64,000 nucleotides of DNA from a virus, in IMG/VR virus record IMGVR_UViG_3300044640_000597, positions 21,966-85,965 of that record. One strand, given 5' to 3'. Position numbers and translations under genes: made by a program. Shown here in pieces: positions 63,671 to 64,000 of the stretch. Position 1 is the stretch's first letter, and every line of letters begins with the position of its first letter. Under the pieces are notes generated by a model. That model was not told where the DNA came from and made no database searches. It saw nothing but the letters and a program-made list of their open reading frames with translations.

Positions 63671-64000
63671 TTTCAAGACATGTACAATCGAAGAAGCTGT
63701 TGAAGATCTACTAACTAGTAAGATACTAGGTGTGGATACAGAGACAGAAGGATTTGATTTCACATGTAAGAAACTGCTAATGCTGCAGATCGGTGATGCA
63801 GAGCGTCAGTATGTAATTGATTGTAGAGATCTAACTTATGCAGATCAAGTGCAATTGAACAGGGTATTAAACAATGAGGATATCGTCAAGATATTCCACA
63901 ATGCAAAGTTTGATTACAAGTTCATTAAGCACTATCTTAAGATAGATACTGTAAACATTCATGATACATACCTATGTGAGAAAATATTACACTGTGGGAA
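63621..64000 (+). CDS. DEDD 3'-5' exonuclease, probably N-terminus of DNA polymerase A (cut by right edge)
   Basis: ATG 63621 opens a frame that continues to the window end (126 codons). It contains LGVDTETEGFDF (Exo I with Asp and Glu), LMLQIGD followed by YVIDCRDL, and FHNAKFDYKFIKHY (Exo II with Asn and Asp), then IHDTYLCEKI. This is the order of DnaQ-like proofreading domains of family A DNA polymerases. crAss-like phages have either a family A or B polymerase, so this is probably the replicative polymerase; it could also be a separate exonuclease. The polymerase part would lie beyond the window. Confidence 0.8.
   Translation, partial: MNNIFFISKNQALIASSFKTCTIEEAVEDLLTSKILGVDTETEGFDFTCKKLLMLQIGDAERQYVIDCRDLTYADQVQLNRVLNNEDIVKIFHNAKFDYKFIKHYLKIDTVNIHDTYLCEKILHCG

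Noticed and set aside
1-64000. CRISPR arrays, insertion sequences, integrase or long direct repeats
   Set aside because: No regularly spaced repeats, transposase or recombinase motifs, or long terminal repeats were seen on reading both strands.

Overview
The window looks like about 64 kb of a crAss-like bacteriophage genome (order Crassvirales), a podovirus of a Bacteroidota host. The main evidence is: a 2497-residue virion RNA polymerase with the YonO/crAss-type DFDVD catalytic loop and an N-terminal zincin motif; neighbouring giant virion proteins; a TerL, portal, acidic scaffold and major capsid protein block; an HU/IHF-like gene next to TerL; and A-rich leaders without Shine-Dalgarno sequences. 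One site matches the Bacteroidota promoter pattern TTG-N19-TAnnTTTG. Stops are standard (TAA, TAG and TGA all occur), and no IS element, CRISPR array or integrase is visible.

Layout. Two gene blocks diverge near 58.6 kb. Everything from 58600 down to 1 is on the minus strand and is the virion and lysis module. In transcription order it holds: small leader genes (58600-57920); fibres and beta-rich surface proteins (57920-52340); a lysis cassette of 3-TM holin candidate, exported CHAP-type endolysin and two spanin-like proteins (52343-50797); a promoter and a GroES-like co-chaperonin followed by small coupled genes including a winged-helix protein, a zinc ribbon and an HU-like protein (50740-49244); TerL, portal, ferritin-like protein, glucosaminidase-like protein, scaffold and MCP (48772-40332), closed by a strong terminator; connector, decoration and fibre proteins (40222-33496); a metallophosphoesterase and ring-type proteins (33470-27365); a nozzle-like 1896-residue protein; and four giant or large proteins thought to be packaged and ejected: a 1319-residue protein with a DUF2272-like hydrolase, a 765-residue coiled-coil protein, a 2344-residue protein with a PD-(D/E)XK nuclease motif, and the RNA polymerase. 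A further large zincin-motif gene runs off the left edge.

The plus strand from 58686 to 64000 is the start of the early module: two small Ig-like proteins, several small unknown genes, a small membrane protein, a small lipoprotein, and at the right edge the start of a DEDD 3'-5' exonuclease, probably the N-terminus of a family A DNA polymerase. The injected RNA polymerase would be expected to transcribe this side first; a 10-bp element (AATCAATAAC) recurs in three of its leaders.

The most unusual parts are non-coding: about 0.9 kb (60002-60856) without a gene but dense with hairpins, including a 17-bp stem closing a multi-branched domain, which is a candidate large structured RNA; and a tRNA-like element (63192-63271) with perfect acceptor, D and T arms but a long hairpin where the 7-nt anticodon loop should be. 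Protein function calls are from motif reading and memory of families; no database search was run.
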